Below, piece after piece: positions 1 through 11,900 of a stretch of DNA of 64,000 nt. The position numbers and the translations under genes are program-made. Source of the DNA: Bryoerythrophyllum caledonicum (Eukaryota; Streptophyta; Bryopsida; Pottiales; Pottiaceae); assembly GCA_963971425.1 (NCBI GenBank), contig OZ020518.1, forward strand, positions 16,310,990 to 16,374,989. Direction: 5' to 3'. Under the pieces are notes generated by a model. That model made no database searches, was not told the origin of the DNA, and saw only the letters and a program-made list of their open reading frames with translations. Position 1 is the stretch's first letter. The number at the start of each line of letters is the position of its first letter.

Positions 1-355
1 TAGACATCGGAGGCGTCGTCGAAGTCCTAACGCGAATTGTATCACTGTGGAAACACTTTACACTTATTCCTAAGTCGCAAATAACCTCAAACTTGCAACT
101 TGCTAGTTATCAGAAAAGAAACATCATGCCTCCAACTAGTTATTAAGCTTTCAGGCTTCCGCTACAGGGTTGAAATCTGGGTATGATACAGGTCCGATTC
201 CTTATGATTGTGGTGTTTCTAAGTGCTAGACTGTCGATCATGACCAAACCCTGGCTCGAGCTTCACGCAAGTCCTCACTCAACCATGTCATCTTCAACAG
301 GACTTGTTTGCCCCAGGTCACCCGACTATGATACGCGTCCATGGTTACTTCAACA
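1..355. other. 3' flank of the peptide gene; no gene seen
   Basis: This stretch lies downstream of the minus-strand peptide gene that follows. No open frame here resembles a known protein, and I see no repeat or RNA gene. Its 3' part is probably the untranslated tail of that gene. Confidence 0.4.
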
Positions 356-646
356 TCAGCAAGCGACACCTTCGAATGATCCACAGCACACACCCTTTGA
401 GATAGAACATTCGGTGCAGCAGCTGATGGAACTTGTGCACTTATAGCCATCCAAACAAGTACCATTAGCACAACCATTAGGAAACTTATTATCTGCACAC
501 TGAAAATATTGCAGTAAGCGCCTGGGCACGTGTGTCGTGTCCGCCTCCTCCGCCGCACTTGCATTCCCTGCCACAAACGCCGCGGCTGCACCGAGCAGCA
601 ACAGCACGATGATCGCCAGAAGCTGCCTAGCCGACGCTGTTGCCAT
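356..646 (-). CDS. small secreted ten-cysteine peptide (knottin-like), copy A
   Basis: Single-exon frame of 96 residues on the minus strand. Residues 1-31 are a textbook signal peptide: a hydrophobic LLAIIVLLLLGAAAAFVAG core and an A-S-A cleavage context. A short pro-region follows with an RRLL motif, then a mature part with ten cysteines spaced C-x8-C-x4-C-x5-C-x5-CC-x2-C-x6-CC-x7-C. Adjacent CC pairs inside a short, Gly/Asn-rich secreted peptide are typical of cystine-knot folds, but I cannot name the family. A paralogue at 36.6 kb keeps the FPNGC, CC and CCGS positions and the RRLL site, which supports coding status. Both copies lie upstream of an LRR receptor kinase on the opposite strand, so a secreted signal or defence role is plausible. 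RRLL resembles the RRxL site cut by site-1 protease in RALF precursors, but the mature part is not RALF. Function is inferred. Confidence 0.75.
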   Translation of the reverse strand: MATASARQLLAIIVLLLLGAAAAFVAGNASAAEEADTTHVPRRLLQYFQCADNKFPNGCANGTCLDGYKCTSSISCCTECSISKGVCCGSFEGVAC

Positions 647-1804
647 CGATCGCTCTCACCGACTGAGAGAAAACTACTTCAACTATGTTGACTTCTGCTT
701 CGGAGATGAGAGCGTAGAAGTTGGGGCGATGGCTCCGACGAACTCTCACGCACTGGGCCTGCCAAGTCGATGTGAATCATACGAATAATTGGAAGTAATC
801 ATCAGCATTAGACATCAGCAACCTAGGCCTCTCACACGACGTCAAGGTCCATCTTCAGGGACTTTTGCGCCTGATAATACCTGTTACAATAAACAAAACG
901 TCATAGATTCATGAGTCTCTCTTCACCACGGGAAAGCGGCAGATAGGACCCACAGAACTTTCCAGCACATCGGGACACCGTCCAAGGCGTATCCCTGCCA
1001 GCGCAAAATGACGAGACATATTCGTGCTCAATAGTAGATTACAGTCGGATTTTTGTAGGAGATCTTTCGAATACTCGTTCGGTCTTAACCTATCCCCACT
1101 TTCGTGTGGTGTCGTATGCATAAGTGTCAAGGATTCGAGACCACTTGGGTATACCTCCTGAAAAGATGGCATGAAAATCATCAAAATCCGGAGCTGATTG
1201 GTGCAGGCCATGTGCACGGCTGCGAAAGTCAAGTATGCGGTAAGGTATAGCCCAATTCTTTAGATGGCGCTATCTTGAACTGCGCGAACATTGACTTGAC
1301 AAGATTTTCCTGTGTCAGACCAAGCAAATTAGAAGACCCGAGTCCACGCCTCCATCATCCTCGCTCGCTGCATTCTCGCAGGAGTCACGCCTACCCAATC
1401 ACTTCCCAGAGTTGGGGGTCCTCACTTTGCTTCAACAAGGCCTGGGTCCGCTTTTGGACCGAGAGACCTCACTTTTGGACTTCAGAAGCCAACTGTTCTG
1501 ATACGCACTATGTTCCGCAAGAAATAATTTAAGGAAGAAAGGAGGGATGTGCAGGGAATAGGGCCTCATGACATTCAGAAGATGAGAAAGGGGAACACCA
1601 ACCTCCTTAACTGGCGCATATGACGAGTTTCGTGATTCTGCATCCTGTGCATACATCGTAGAGTGTGTCCAGAGGAAAGAAAGAAAGAAAAACACCTGAG
1701 CTTTTCCTAAAAGTGAAAGGGCGTGAGTCGTGACCTCGCATGCGACTTTATGGTCTCAATGACTTGGTTCAAATTGGGAAAGGTGTGAGTAAGATTGGGC
1801 TGTA
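647..1804. other. intergenic; promoter side of peptide gene A
   Basis: About 1.15 kb upstream of the peptide gene. Several short open frames occur on both strands but none has recognisable protein character. I assign only promoter and 5' leader of the peptide gene to the first few hundred bases. Confidence 0.35.
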
Positions 1805-2134
1805 AGGTAAGCCCCCCTAAAACCGACAAGTTAAGGAAATATTTTTACTGTTATTTTTCAGTGATAGCCAATAGAATTACAATTCCAACCCAAGTGGTTT
1901 CATATTTTTTCAATGAAAATTGAATTAGTTATGAGTTTTCAAACTGTGCAACCATGTTTAGTGGGTGGCCAATAGTGTACCCCCCATAACCAACGACCAA
2001 AAGTAAGGGTCTTGACTAATAGCAAACCTCCATTTGAAGCTGAGTTGGTGGTAATGGGATGGAAGAGGGTTGGATATACCCCAATTTTATAGGCGTTGGC
2101 TATGGGTTTTTGTTGGCTATGGGGAGGCTTACCT
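1805..2134 (+). mobile_element. MITE family 1, copy 1 (TA target duplication)
   Basis: A 330-bp non-coding element with terminal inverted repeats AGGTAAGCCCCCC at the left and GGGGAGGCTTACCT at the right, flanked by TA on both sides (1803-1804 and 2135-2136). The same sequence recurs at 15,366-15,738 and, in reverse orientation, at 17,730-36,006, where it is split by the large element. TA duplication and short size are typical of Stowaway/Tc1-mariner MITEs. Confidence 0.82.
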
Positions 2135-2286
2135 TAATGGGGGAGGTTTAGCTTGTATTGGGTAATGTATGATCCAAGAGCATAGATTATCAATACTACT
2201 CCTGCATTTCATTGGTGCAGAAAAAGGGAAACATAAAATTCCTCGTACGCTTATTTTTTCTATATTTCAATCTCACTTTGCCTTAA

Positions 2287-2517
2287 CCCTTAAACGACAA
2301 ATCTTTCTATAGAAATTTTATAGAATCTTTGAATTTTAACACCCATATTTAGCTACCATTTACATTCTAATTATATCACATGATTTTTATTATACATTCA
2401 AAGAATTTTGAAAAAGAAAAATCATTCAAATGAATATCCATCATTAGAAAATCATGGTCAAAGTGAGTTGAAAAATGAAAAAACCAAGCCCCTCGGGCTG
2501 GCTCTGACGTTTAAGGG
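2287..2517. mobile_element. piggyBac-like MITE with TTAA target sites
   Basis: A 231-bp stretch bounded by TTAA on each side (2283-2286 and 2518-2521), with inverted ends CCCTTAAACG and CGTTTAAGGG. TTAA duplication plus termini beginning CCC is the hallmark of piggyBac elements. No coding capacity, so a non-autonomous copy. Confidence 0.7.
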
Positions 2518-2521
2518 TTAA

Positions 2522-4369
2522 TCTTCTCTTTTCTTCTCGGAAAGGACTCTCAGAGAAACTCTACTAATTATGTGGATTAGACTAAGTGTCATTTTTGTGT
2601 TTGTTCATTCAAACCTTTTCATTGGTGTTGTGTTGTAAGTCATAGGAAGAACATAAGGTATGAAAATAACCTCTTTGATCATTCAATCTACAATATTGTG
2701 TGAATATTTAACTATACATTGTAGTCCATCTTATTTGCTAGAAATGATTGATTGATAGTAATTTTGAAAGTTTGGGGATATTATAAAATAATACAATACT
2801 TGTGAAAACCTTGCATAGTATATGAAAATGTCATCTATGATAATAGTGTCAACTTGAAAAGTGGGACCATTGTGCATAATGGTGGTTCAAGAGAGAGTTC
2901 CTAGTTTTTCAATTCACAAGACAATTACTCTCATCAATGTCTACTTGAATTGGAAACCTCGACATGGCAAATATATTGATACCATAATCTTGGAGTTACC
3001 ACATACACATGAGATTTTTTCCACAAATACTAAATTATTATGTGTACTTATAGTGGTAGTTCTACAAAAATTAACGTTTCGGATTAAGCTAAATATTTTA
3101 TCTTGTAAATGAGAAATAAAATGGAGAGTGTAATGAAGTATTATGAGTGTTATTTTACTTATTTTAGAATGAAAGAAGATGGGGTATTTAAAATTTTGCG
3201 GTTTTAAAGATAACTGGATATTCAAGTAGTTTGAAGCTAATAGAAAAAAGATTTTCTAATGAGAAAGGGAATTAAATAATGATGGCGATGCTGAATCTAT
3301 CTTCAATTTAGAATGAGAGTGTCTTGCAACTTGGGATTTGGAGGTTAAAGGCTTTTGGTTGATGTGTGTGCACATCTATTTGCAAAGGGCTTGCGGTTTT
3401 ATCGTCATGAACACATAGTATGGCACTTGGAATACCATAAGAATTTGTCACTTTTGGCACCTACCCGCCGAACCAATTAATTTTCTAGATTGTAGTGGTT
3501 CAGACACAATGGATATCAATGGATATCACCTAGGCATTATATGGGTATCACCTAGGCATTATATTGACATCGCTTAGACAAATCTCTTGAATTAAAATTT
3601 TTTTTGGAACATTCTCCATTATGAAATAATTATGTACAAAATTGTCATTGCATAGGGTACCATGGTTTGGAAGTTTGTACCACTTAGAAAAGATTTCGGC
3701 CTTCACTAATTTTGAGACTTTAGAGTGCTTTGGGCCATAGTGCAATAGACACTGTAATTAAAGGAAAAGGTATGTTCACATCTTGACTTTACTAGGGCAA
3801 TTTTTCTAAACTTATTTGGAAAAGATATGAAGCGTTCTCACCACCGTTTTTTACTAAATGCCAACCTTGTATGGCGGCTCAGGTGGCAGGTCAGGTAGAG
3901 GCTAGAGCAAGATAAGACCAATTTTTGGAGGACCTAGGTTGCAAGTAGCAACGACTACTGCCCGCTTTTTTGTAATTGTGATTCTTCTGGAAATAAAGAA
4001 CCCTCCCGTCTTGGGGTGCTCTTACGTAAGTGGGTAGAAGTTGAACCAGTAGCAAACAACAAGGGTTTCATTAGCAAACAACGAGGGTTAGATTAGCAAC
4101 CTATACATGACATTCGAGGAGCCGGAAAAGAAGCGGTGCATGTTTCAAAGATACTCAAATTTTGTTTTAAAGTGCTTTGTGACGAGGTTTTGAAGCAGTA
4201 TGGCATCATCATGTTTGTGAGGATTTGAAGAGGAGTTAGGATGATCTCTGGCATGGTCTCAAGCAATTTTCTTGATATGGAAGAAGAAATGTGGCGTTAA
4301 GACCACTTTGGCTCTCTTCTTCCGCATTAAGGTGGTTTTGGCTACAATTTTATCCACTTGAGAGAAGTA
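2522..4369. other. AT-rich intergenic stretch, no gene recognised
   Basis: AT-rich sequence without a convincing open frame. It contains a short direct duplication, a unit of the form TATCACCTAGGCATTATA, at about 3,520-3,565. I see no domain, RNA gene or splice-supported gene model here. Confidence 0.4.
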
Positions 4370-4895
4370 AGGTAGAGACAACCAATTCCGATTACTTAAG
4401 CCAGTTGGGGACTCAAATGACATTGTATGTAAAAAACCTTTATGTAGAAAGATGCGGAATTAAGATTAAACTCAACAAATATTTTTTCAAATTTAATCAC
4501 ATAGATTTGGAATTGATATAGAATTTAAAAGCCCAAAAACCATCGGAGCCCATAATCAAACTATAGAGTAGGTGAGATTTATTGCCCTCCTTTGACCAAT
4601 GCCAACAAGTGAGAGTGAGTAAAAAAAGGAAGACATGCCATGGATAACCAACTCATGGAGGGTACCCAATGTCGATCGGCCTTGTTTGACTTTTGACGCA
4701 ATGCCACCAATGAGAGCTCAATTGACGTGGAGCAACCCAAAATTGCACACTCCATGACCCAATGCCGATAATGACTGTTATTTTCAGATTTTTAGTTATC
4801 GGTTTTGGGTCAATTCATGCACCATTTCATGCATTTGCCATTTTCATGCACCATGCCATGCATACTCTACTGATCGGAATTGGGTGCCTCTACCT
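4370..4895 (+). mobile_element. MITE family 2, copy 1 (TA target duplication)
   Basis: A 526-bp element starting AGGTAGAGACAACCAATTCC and ending in the inverted complement GGAATTGGGTGCCTCTACCT, with TA on both sides (4368-4369, 4896-4897). A reverse-oriented copy lies at 60,798-61,342, and the two align along their whole length. Non-coding. Confidence 0.83.
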
Positions 4896-4897
4896 TA

Positions 4898-5982
4898 GCA
4901 CAGGCCTCCATTCAACTCCACCGAAAATATTAGCAAACACCCATCACTAGGTGTGAACAAACTTTACACTCCCAACTTTACATTATTATCTAGTTTGGAA
5001 TGACACAGTGTGAAAAAAACTCGCTAGCAATTTCCTTCTAGTTCTTTGCGAAATATATCGCTCTTGGCAAAGTCCAGGTGTGAATGTACCTTAATCAATG
5101 TAGTATGCAGAGGTATGCTTCTATAAGTTGGGCATATATGCCAGCATATTTAGCCTGGCACTTGTCAGGCACCTAATTCCCTGCCGCAACTAGCTACACT
5201 AAACAGTGAATATAGTGTAGAGGGATTATTGATTTAGATCACTCACACTAATTTCCATCAAAGCATGTGCATGCCAAGTTTTGATTGGGTATTTCTTCTC
5301 AAGCAAGTGTGTGTCAGTCAACAATTGCATGTAAATTTTCAAATAGTGTGGGAGATTTCAAATAGTCTGGTCAATACTATATTCACGGAACGGTGTAGCT
5401 ACTCAACATGACTCATACCTGGCCCACTTGTTTTGAATCCATCAAAGCCGGTCCTGACCAGCCACATTTCGTATCAAAACCAACATATAAATAACCTTCT
5501 GACCACTTCAACGTTAACCAGTGCAAATATCTGTAGTCTACTTCTCTACAGTGCTCTTTTTCAGTTTGAATGGTCTCTGGTTCTACAATGGCAAATAGTT
5601 CCAACATATACACTCTAGCCGCGGAAAAAAATATCACAATTCTCTTTGTTTCAATGCCAAGATAGCAATCATGGCGCCTGCTTAAAAATAGAAACTGCCA
5701 CAGAGTAGCATCCAGCAGCGATATGCAAAACGTGTATGATTCGAACTTTTACCGCTTCTAGGCAGATTGTAATTCATCGTCTGTGTGATTGAGATCTGTA
5801 CATGCCTGTGGTAATTGGTGCTCCCGGTGCATATACGGTGAAGCTCCTGAGATCTCGTTGTCCAGAATGGGAACCTTAGGTTGCCGAAATTAGCACCTAG
5901 TCATTAGCGCATGAATGCACCTGGAGAAGGAGTCCAGTCGTGTCGTGCCCAGTCCCCGACTCAACTCCGAACCCACTTTGCG
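4898..5982. other. upstream region of receptor kinase A
   Basis: No gene seen. The last few hundred bases should contain the promoter and leader of the receptor kinase that starts at 5983. A small inverted motif around TAGCTACACTAAACAG occurs near 5,190-5,225 and resembles the ends of the repeat at 15.8-17.0 kb. Confidence 0.35.
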
Positions 5983-8900
5983 ATGGGTCATGTGCACCAG
6001 CTTGTGGCGCTCTGGGTGCACACCATGTTGGTCGTGTATCTCGTGAAGAGAGCGAGAGGCCAGAATCTGAGCCGATCACAGTATTACAACTTCTCCGACA
6101 CAGATCGTGAGCAACCTAACTCGGCTCCTTCATGATTATTGCTCGTCGGCTCACTAGGTCATTTTGTGGCAATCGAATGGTCGTCACTCGGGTTATGGGA
6201 CAACTCGGAGTGGAATGAGATTTTGCCTTGTGTTGAATCTAGCTTCGTGCTTGGCTCCACGTAGTTTTTCAATCTAGACCATGCTGGTGTGATCATTCGT
6301 GATGTCCTAGGAGGCTAATCTAGTACCTGTTGTTGATACTGGTTGAATTCCAACACTATGAACTTAGTGGACTTGCGGTGATGTGAAAGTACTAAGTATT
6401 GACGCTGAGAGTGATAATATAAAATTATGGCTACGTTCGTTATTAATTGGCGGATCTTGCATTGTGTAATCGTGTAACATTTTCTCTCCTCCACCAGTTT
6501 GTTTTTTTTCCTCTACTTGTGGTACAATTCTAACAGTAAAGCATGTTTAGGATACGAAAATGATATCCAAAAGTGTAAAATGCACATTGAATGGCATCTA
6601 GAGTGTTTTACACAAAACGGCCAATGGAACTAAAAACCGCCAATATTACATAATTAGCTGTACTAATTGTCCGTGATTCACTGCTAGAACCGCCTGAAAA
6701 GAGCGACGTTATTTGAAACGATGTTTGGAAGAGAAGCCACATTTCCAGTGTAGTGTAAACCAATTCTTTTTAATCCATAACGACGTTTCTAACATAGATT
6801 TCTTTGTACTGGTCTAAAGAGATGATCTCGCGTCTTCACTCCGATTGATCACATGGATCACATGTGGCTGTTGTGTGAGCATCTTTACAGGGTATGGATT
6901 GACGAAACTGCTGGAGCAATGGAGCACGTCTAGCACCCCAGACATGGAGAAGAACTTAGCAGGATGGAGAGACCTTTCAAAAGACAATAACTCTGAACAG
7001 TTAAGTCGATGCCCATGCTACAGTGAGTCATGGCAGGGTGTACTCTGTTTGCGTCAGCTGCAGTCCACTCCACCCAACTTCTACTACCAACTGTACAAAG
7101 TCTGGATCGTTGGCTTGTAAGAAATTCTTTCCCTTCCAAATCTGCAGATCATCTCGTCAAATTATACGCTAGTATGCCAGTGTTCTGCAATATCCGGATG
7201 AACTGATATTAGAAAGAAAAAAAAGAGGGACTATCCGATCTGACTCCAGATGTAGAGCCATTCTCTATGATCTATACGTCTAAAGAGGCATATTCATACT
7301 GTAAGTTGTGATGTAATGTTTGATGTCTGGTGCTATATTGTGTCCAGGACATTGACTGATGCGGCTCTCAGAGGCTCGTTGTCAACAGCGATTGGCAACC
7401 TCACCAGTCTAGCCTCCTTGTGAGTGACAAGAAGTACCTAGTATGCTAAATGTAACATGCTTTGTGCAGTACTACTAGTTTCTACCCTGGTCGCATCATT
7501 CTTTTATTTACCCAGTGTAGGTGGCGTTTTCAGCGTGACGAAGGTTTATTTTGCTTGACTTGCCGAACATGCAGGACTATTACGGGGAATAAACATTTGA
7601 AAGGTGTCCTCCCCCTGGAACTAAAGCTTCTTAGTTTCAATCTCAACATCCTGTAAGTTTAATCTTCAAACCTTGTGAGCATCCAGGCATTTGGAGTTAC
7701 AAAAACTGGGTCATACCGTCATTCTTTATAAAAATTACGGCTTGATGCATCACTCTAACTCATCACTACTACAATGAGGGGTCTAAGCAACGTCTTCAAA
7801 CTTGTTCGTGGTTAAAAGAGAAAAAAAACTCTTAGAACTCTGACACGGTTTAAACTTGTGTGTACAAAATCACTTAGTAACAATAGCCTCTGCCTCAAGG
7901 CTGTCTTTAACTTTAGGCCTACATTCAATGCAACAAGGTTTTCTTAAGTTTTAGGTCTACTCCCAATGCAACAGTGCCTAATCTGCTGATGTGAATTTAG
8001 CACGTTATTGATAATATTTGTAAATTACGGGTAGACTTGTGTCACGACCTCGACATGAGTAACCGAATTTGGGTACCCATCATGTTGTTAGGAACCTCCA
8101 AGGCAACAGCTTCAACGGATCGATACCAGCTACACTTGGTTCCTTGCGTCAACTTCAGCTTCTGTAAGTATCTACGGTCCAAGTTCTTAAATATTCGGAC
8201 GATTAAAACCAACAAGCACCACTATCGAGATATTGGAATTTTTTCCGGCTTCCATATGCTTTGGCTTCTAGAAGATCTATGGAATCTATGGATGTTGGAC
8301 AGTTCTCTCAACCAAATATTGTGAATTGAAAAGAAGAAGAAAAAAAAAACGTTCGTCGTAGTCAAATGTCGGTCATGAACTAGTTTGATGTCTCATACTC
8401 AAGTTGATGTCTACATTTTGGTTGTAATCAACTCTAAGGTGAGTGAGCAGCGATGGTACCGAAACTAGTGCTAATTTTCGTGGTGGCTTCACCTTGTTTT
8501 GCCAGTGATTTGAGTGGAAATCAGTTCAATGGGAACCTTGAAGTTGATTTCAGGACTTTGCTGTGGCTGAGGACTCTGAATCTTTCTCGAAACCTCTTGA
8601 GAGGAAACATAAAACAAGAATACTTCCACGGCCTTACAAAGCTGATTTCTCTGTAAGCAAACTTACGAACTCCTTCCCATATTACCCGCTGTGTCTTCGG
8701 TCAATTTCTTGCTGAACTACAGTATTTCAACACCACTTGCCAATAGCGTCTTGACACTGAAGCTCAAAAGTGGTAGTTTAGACGAGCTGCTCAAACGTCG
8801 GAAACGTCCAGAGCTCTTTCATTTGTATGCATTTGGAAAATCTTTCACAACCAGAACCTGTATGCAGAGACTTGTCATCCAACAATTTTACCGGCCCGTT

Positions 8901-11900
8901 ATTCAACTTGACAGCGACTGATTCTTTGAACACCTTGTAAGTGAAACATCAACTCAGTATGGCTATAATTGATATATTCGCAGTTATCATTCCCACTGAT
9001 ACCTTAAAGAAAATCTTTTGGATGCAAAGTGCAATTAATATTTCAAATCAAAATTAAAAAATATACCGTTTTTGTACTCTGAATAGTTCCTAATTCAATA
9101 AGGTGCAATAAGGTGCGTTACATTTGTCACATGAGTAACGAAAAAAAATGGCAATCAATGTGAAAATCGCTGATCATACAATATTAAAAACAACCATTAG
9201 TGAAGTTACTCCTGCAAAGTTCATAATGCACCCCTGTTGAGTTTTGGCAAGTTATGATTCGTCTCTTCTATCCATCTCCTTTGGGAACTTTGGCAGCTTT
9301 TTTCAACCTGTGGTGGAGAATACTGTCCATTGACACCTACAGATTTTCTAGATGTCAAAGATTATGAGAGCCGCTACCTCGATAGCAGGCAGTGAGAATA
9401 TTGACTGATTGATGGTGGTCTTTTTGCGATATATTTCACTAGGAATCTGAGCTCCAACAGTTTTAGTGGCGACGTAATACTGTCAAGAATATTGAACACC
9501 GTCTCCGTCGTCAACCTAAACGAAGTGGATCTTTCAAACAATACTCTTTCAGGCTCCCTTCCTGATTTCAGCGCATGGTCAAACTTGACATACTTGTGAG
9601 TTTTCCACATCGTTTAGCTAAATCTCGAAAATTCAGTGGATTCTGGACTTTGGACTGAACGCAGCATCGGGAGATCTCCGGTTGAATTACACTAGAGATT
9701 TCTCAAATCATCGGGAGATGTGATCGACAGTCATGATTTCTGGACTCTGCGTAGTCTAGTTTAGTTAAATACTTCCATTTTCCTGGTTTCTTGTAATGTT
9801 TTGTATAGAATTTGGATGTGTTCTTGGTGATTAGAGGTGTTTTTCTGGAGTGATTCATGTGAACTGTTTTTCTGCCTTTGTTGCAGGGACTTGAGTGACA
9901 ACCAATTCCAGCCTGCTCCACTTCCAATCTGGATCAAGAATCTTACAAACCTGGAAGTCCTGTGAGTTGCTTTCCCTGCCTAAATTACTACTCTTTAGTG
10001 TCCTTGTTGGGTACTCATAGTGTCCTTGTTGGGTTTTCAGAACATCAAGGACACTAAAGAGTAGTAATCTACACTCAACATGATCAGGGTTGTATTAATG
10101 AACATGCAACTATCCCCACTCGCTTGTTAGATAAGTTCTATGTCTATCACGGTTGTAAATATTCAAGCATATTTGAGCATATTCAAATGTTTGTCATGTC
10201 CGTCACCAATGTTACAGTTAAAGGTCTTAGTCTATCTATGTAGACAACCTCAAACAGAGTCACTATTTGTGTATATGTTGGTGTACTCGTATCTTGTTTC
10301 TTGTAGTATTATTAATCATTATATCTGAGCATAGCAATCATCCTATATCGGAGATGAGGGAATTTGGTATTATTTCTACATTACAACAATATTTACTATG
10401 TATAATTTTTAGGTCCCATCCCTCTAATTCTCTTAAGAACTAGATTATTTATTGTGATTATGTAAAAATTGTTGTGTTGAGTTGAAGAATCAATCAATGT
10501 CTTTTTTTTTTGTTTTGTTTTGCAGAAGGTTGAAAGGAATCAACTTGACTGGTCAAATCCCAGAGGACTTCCTGCGCGGCTTCAAGAACCTAAGAATATT
10601 GTAAATGACACACACCCTCCTTGCATGTCTTCAAAGGTTCTTGATGGTCAATGAGATAAGTAACTTGAACATACTAGACTAAGTGGTACATCAATATTTT
10701 CATTACATTGAGATTAATTCTATACTCAAATACACGCTCTAAGTTTTTGTGGAGTATTACAAATTTGTATATTATTACAAAAAGCATTTAGATAACATTA
10801 TTGAACTTGACATTATGAAATATTATATTTGATTTATCATACTTCATTAGATATTAAGGTACTTATTTGGACGTTGATAAACCTATGAACTCATTACAAA
10901 TTATAAGTTAGATTTAAGTTATTATCATTAATGATATCTTATGCTACTTAAAGTGTTTGTATTCTAAAGATCTTGTCACTGTAAGTCGTACTAATGAATT
11001 AAAATAATGTGATTCAATTTGAATTTAGTCCATATTTATTATTTTTAGTGTTGTAGATGACAATTCCTTAACTCCAAGGTTCATTTCACATTAGTTTGCC
11101 CCACTTGGCTTACATACTATTCTTAAAAAAGGTGATTTGTGAATCAATGCACTAACACAACAATATGTGCACTTCTATAGTGTTAATTTAAAATGATTCA
11201 GGAATCCAAGCTATGATAAAATTTGCTAATACTGAATTACTGTATTTCTTAAAAACATCTTCAAATTACTGTATTACAATTTAAATTTTAGAATATGTGG
11301 AATAAAAATAAAATTATTATTAATCCTAGAAATTTGCTATGCAATGTTGATTTGAAAAACAACATCAGTGGCGTACTCTAATTATTTTATGTCATTGTTT
11401 CAATTGTAGAGTACTTGACAACAATCATCTCAGTGGAACATTTGACATTGAAGATGTTGTTGAACTTCCAATGCTTGAGTTGTTGAGCATAACAAACAAC
11501 AATATTACAGATGTTGTCTACAACAAGTTCGCATCTTTTAAGGCCATAGATAGATTTGGCATCAAGTAAGGCCTTCCAACTTTAATCCTATTTGAACTTA
11601 TTTCAGCTTGATAATATCCATTTTATATAGATAAGTGCATAGTACAATATAATATATTTCACATGGTTTTTTTTATAAACATTGTACTAATATATACTTT
11701 GATAAAATATAGAATTAGAAGAACAATGTGTAGTATACGTCCTTTACTCTTATTATTACAAGTAAAGTGGAAATTTTTCACCTTTATTGCGTATCACATA
11801 TTTGATTTGAGATAAGTCATAGATATAAACAAAGCATTGAAATATTTTAAATATATTTTGAAGTCTATTAAAACAGTCATTTGTGTTCATTTAGAACTTG

